Assembly (NCBI GenBank): GCA_947258805.1
Contig: CAMYJV010000149.1
Span: 1-7,849 of the forward strand
Direction of reading: 5' to 3'
DNA: 7,849 nucleotides
Source of the DNA: an uncultured Gammaproteobacteria bacterium
GTDB lineage: Bacteria; Pseudomonadota; Gammaproteobacteria; GCA-2729495
Positions within the stretch are counted from its first letter, which is position 1, and each line of letters starts with the position of its first letter. The notes below the pieces were generated by a model that was not told the DNA's origin, did not search any database, and saw nothing but the letters and a program-made list of their open reading frames with translations. Shown here piece after piece: positions 6,453 to 7,849 of the stretch. Made by a program: the position numbers and the translations under genes.

Positions 6453-6785
6453 ATGGACATGAATGGTCTGATTGCGAAAACGCCGGGATTGCTGGATGCG
6501 CTGAAGTCGCTGGGTCTGTCTACCGATCAGGTGGTCCGGATTTCCGCGGAGTGGACGCGCCAGTTGCGACAGGGTGATGAACGGGACATATCCGACTTGC
6601 TGCGGGAACTGGATGGGAATGATTTCGTCGGCAGGATAAACTTGGACGTGCTGGCTCGCACCTCCGCGGTGGAAAAAAAGGCCGTTCGGGAGGCAACCTG
6701 CCTTGTCGGCAAGGTGATTAGCGGTTTCAGTGGCGAAAAGCAGTCGCTTCTGGGAAGTCTCAGGCAGATGGGAAAAACGCTTTGA
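6453..6785 (+). CDS. Hypothetical 110-residue helical protein
   Basis: I do not recognise this protein. It begins MDMNGLIAKTPGLLDALKSL, has no signal peptide or membrane segment, and reads as soluble and mostly helical, with a charged middle (QLRQGDERDISDLLRELDGND) and one cysteine (in ATCLVGKV). ATG 6453-6455 is chosen because GGGAG (6441-6445) lies seven bases upstream; the frame is open further upstream, but that part overlaps the end of the channel gene and reads as out-of-frame sequence. It sits 73 bp after the channel gene and 33 bp before the response regulator, with no terminator between, so it is probably co-transcribed with the regulator. By context it may belong to the same envelope or signalling unit. 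That is inference only. Confidence 0.7.
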   Translation: MDMNGLIAKTPGLLDALKSLGLSTDQVVRISAEWTRQLRQGDERDISDLLRELDGNDFVGRINLDVLARTSAVEKKAVREATCLVGKVISGFSGEKQSLLGSLRQMGKTL

Positions 6786-6818
6786 TCGAACCCAGGACTC
6801 GGTAGAGCGACACAGAAA

Positions 6819-7490
6819 ATGCGCATATGGCTTCTGGAAGACGATCCCGCACAGGCGGCCATGGCCAAAGGCTGGCTTGAGGATGCGGGCTATGAAGTAT
6901 GCCACTTCGACACAGGCTGCCGTCTCGTCGATGCATTGGAAAACGGTCGCTTCGATCTGCTCATCCTCGATTGGGAACTGCCGGATGGTAGTGGCATAGA
7001 CGTGCTGGAGCAGGTGCGGAATCGGGTTCGCTGGCACGTGCCCGTTCTGTTCGTCACCCAGCGGGATGCGGAAAGCGACATCGTCGCTGCTCTGGAAGCG
7101 GGCGCCGATGACTACATGGTGAAGACCATATCCCGCGCGGAATTTCTGGCCCGAGTAGCGGCGCTCGGGCGTCGGCTTGCCAACGAGCAGCTGGAGTTCT
7201 CGGTAGGGCCCTATAGTTTCTATCCCGAGACGCGAAGCGTGACCCGGCACGATGAGACCGTAGATCTCACGGCAAAGGACTATGCGCTGGCGCAGTATCT
7301 GTTCCGCAATGTTGGCCGCCTGCTGTCTCGTGAGCAACTGCTGCGCGATGTCTGGAACGTCAGCGGGATCAATACCCGTACCGTCGATGTTCACATGAGC
7401 CGGATTCGCAAACAGCTGCACATCAGCCCCGAATCCGGCTTTCGCATCAAGACGATCTACCAGCACGGCTATCGGCTGGAAACGCTGTGA
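6819..7490 (+). CDS. Response regulator, OmpR/PhoB family (receiver plus winged-helix DNA-binding domain)
   Basis: Cytoplasmic two-component transcription factor, 223 residues, full family length. The receiver domain (1 to about 118) shows the acidic pocket E7-D8-D9, phospho-acceptor D51 in LLILDWELPDGSG, switch Thr80 in VLFVTQRD and conserved Lys102 in DDYMVKTIS, so it should be phosphorylatable. The C-terminal domain (about 128-223) is the OmpR winged helix: LTAKDYALAQYLFRNVGRLLS, the recognition-helix segment NTRTVDVHMSRIRKQL, and the wing ending YQHGYRLETL. The start ATG has only a weak Shine-Dalgarno (AGAG, 6804-6807), perhaps relying on translation from the gene before it. Its stop overlaps the LysM-FecR gene start by four bases (GTGA). 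No histidine kinase lies in the window; a partner may be further downstream or elsewhere. Targets are unknown. Confidence 0.95.
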   Translation: MRIWLLEDDPAQAAMAKGWLEDAGYEVCHFDTGCRLVDALENGRFDLLILDWELPDGSGIDVLEQVRNRVRWHVPVLFVTQRDAESDIVAALEAGADDYMVKTISRAEFLARVAALGRRLANEQLEFSVGPYSFYPETRSVTRHDETVDLTAKDYALAQYLFRNVGRLLSREQLLRDVWNVSGINTRTVDVHMSRIRKQLHISPESGFRIKTIYQHGYRLETL

Positions 7491-7849
7491 ACAGGGTCCA
7501 GCGTTGCGCCCGGTGTGTGGGTGATGTTGCTAGCCGGTGGCGTCTTGCTTTGATGTTTGTGCTGCTCACGGTCTCGGTTTCAGGCGCCGCTGAGGAATGG
7601 CTGTATACGGTCAGGCCGGGCGATGAAATCTGGAACATCGCCAGCCAGTACTGCGGTTCCACGGCCTTTGCCCGGCGTATCGTCGAGTTCAACCAGCTTG
7701 CCGACGCGCGCGCTATTCGTCCCGGATCACGACTGCGCATTCCCGTTGCCTGGTTGGTCAGGCAGCCCGTTGCCGCTGAGATTCTGAACGTTCTTGGCAG
7801 TGCCTTGGTGCTCCGTCCCGACCCGGAGGTTGCCCGGGTCGGCCTCGAT
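7487..7849 (+). CDS. LysM and FecR-domain protein, N-terminal part (runs off right edge)
   Basis: Exported cell-wall-binding protein, 121 codons visible and open to the end of the window. The N-terminus is a signal sequence: basic n-region ending RWRL (17-20), hydrophobic ALMFVLLTVSVSGAA (21-35), then mature EEWLY. A LysM domain spans about 39-86 (YTVRPGDEIWNIASQYCGS, the NQ motif near 69-70, and RPGSRLRIP), which binds peptidoglycan sugars. From about residue 95, AAEILNVLGSALVLRPD looks like the start of a FecR domain. GTG 7487-7489 is translationally coupled to the regulator through a GTGA overlap; ATG 7553 is possible but would strip the basic region. From recall, LysM-FecR genes can sit beside response regulators and CHASE2-type cyclases, so a signalling enzyme may follow downstream; that is inference. 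Confidence 0.85.
   Translation, partial: MNRVQRCARCVGDVASRWRLALMFVLLTVSVSGAAEEWLYTVRPGDEIWNIASQYCGSTAFARRIVEFNQLADARAIRPGSRLRIPVAWLVRQPVAAEILNVLGSALVLRPDPEVARVGLD

Noticed and set aside
6399..7466. Minus-strand open frame of 355 codons
   Set aside because: It runs antisense to the response regulator and the small helical protein. The regulator's phospho-acceptor, switch residues and winged helix establish the plus strand as coding.

Overview
The window is dense, high-GC bacterial DNA with short gaps, Shine-Dalgarno-led genes, lipoprotein signals and a strong intrinsic terminator. The protein families (Rieske oxygenase, 23-residue-repeat peptidoglycan-binding lipoprotein, 'conserved TM helix' channel, OmpR-type regulator next to a LysM/FecR protein) fit a gammaproteobacterium, probably an aquatic or marine Pseudomonadales/Oceanospirillales-type organism. 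That placement is inference from family recall, not from a marker gene. I found no rRNA, tRNA, CRISPR array, insertion sequence or phage gene.

Layout. (1) Positions 1-2396, minus strand: a two-gene unit, an NADP-dependent MDR-family oxidoreductase followed 17 bp later by a Rieske non-heme iron oxygenase alpha subunit that runs off the left edge. A candidate promoter lies at 2435-2464. (2) Positions 2603-3803, minus strand: a lipoprotein made of eight 23-residue repeats plus a C-terminal peptidoglycan-binding domain, closed by a textbook terminator. (3) Positions 3804-3995: a divergent intergenic region with a perfect inverted repeat and a near-perfect 13-bp direct repeat. (4) Positions 3996-4685, plus strand: a secreted trypsin-like serine protease, converging with and overlapping by 14 bp (5) a small helical lipoprotein on the minus strand (4672-5091). 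(6) Positions 5092-5349: a gap holding a possible decayed thioredoxin-like fragment. (7) Positions 5350-7849, plus strand: a membrane-channel gene apparently broken by an internal deletion plus frameshift, an unrecognised 110-residue protein, an OmpR/PhoB-type response regulator, and the start of a LysM-FecR protein whose GTG start overlaps the regulator stop.

How they relate. The left unit looks catabolic: a Rieske oxygenase hydroxylates or demethylates an unknown substrate and the MDR reductase probably acts on an intermediate. The centre is envelope-oriented: two lipoproteins and a periplasmic or secreted protease. The right unit combines a membrane channel, a regulator and a cell-wall-binding, FecR-like protein, suggesting envelope sensing or signalling. 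The clearest anomaly is the channel gene, whose own roughly 90-residue internal period shows that about 45 residues are missing exactly where the reading frame changes. I did not find a convincing, wholly new multi-gene system; the findings below are graded accordingly.
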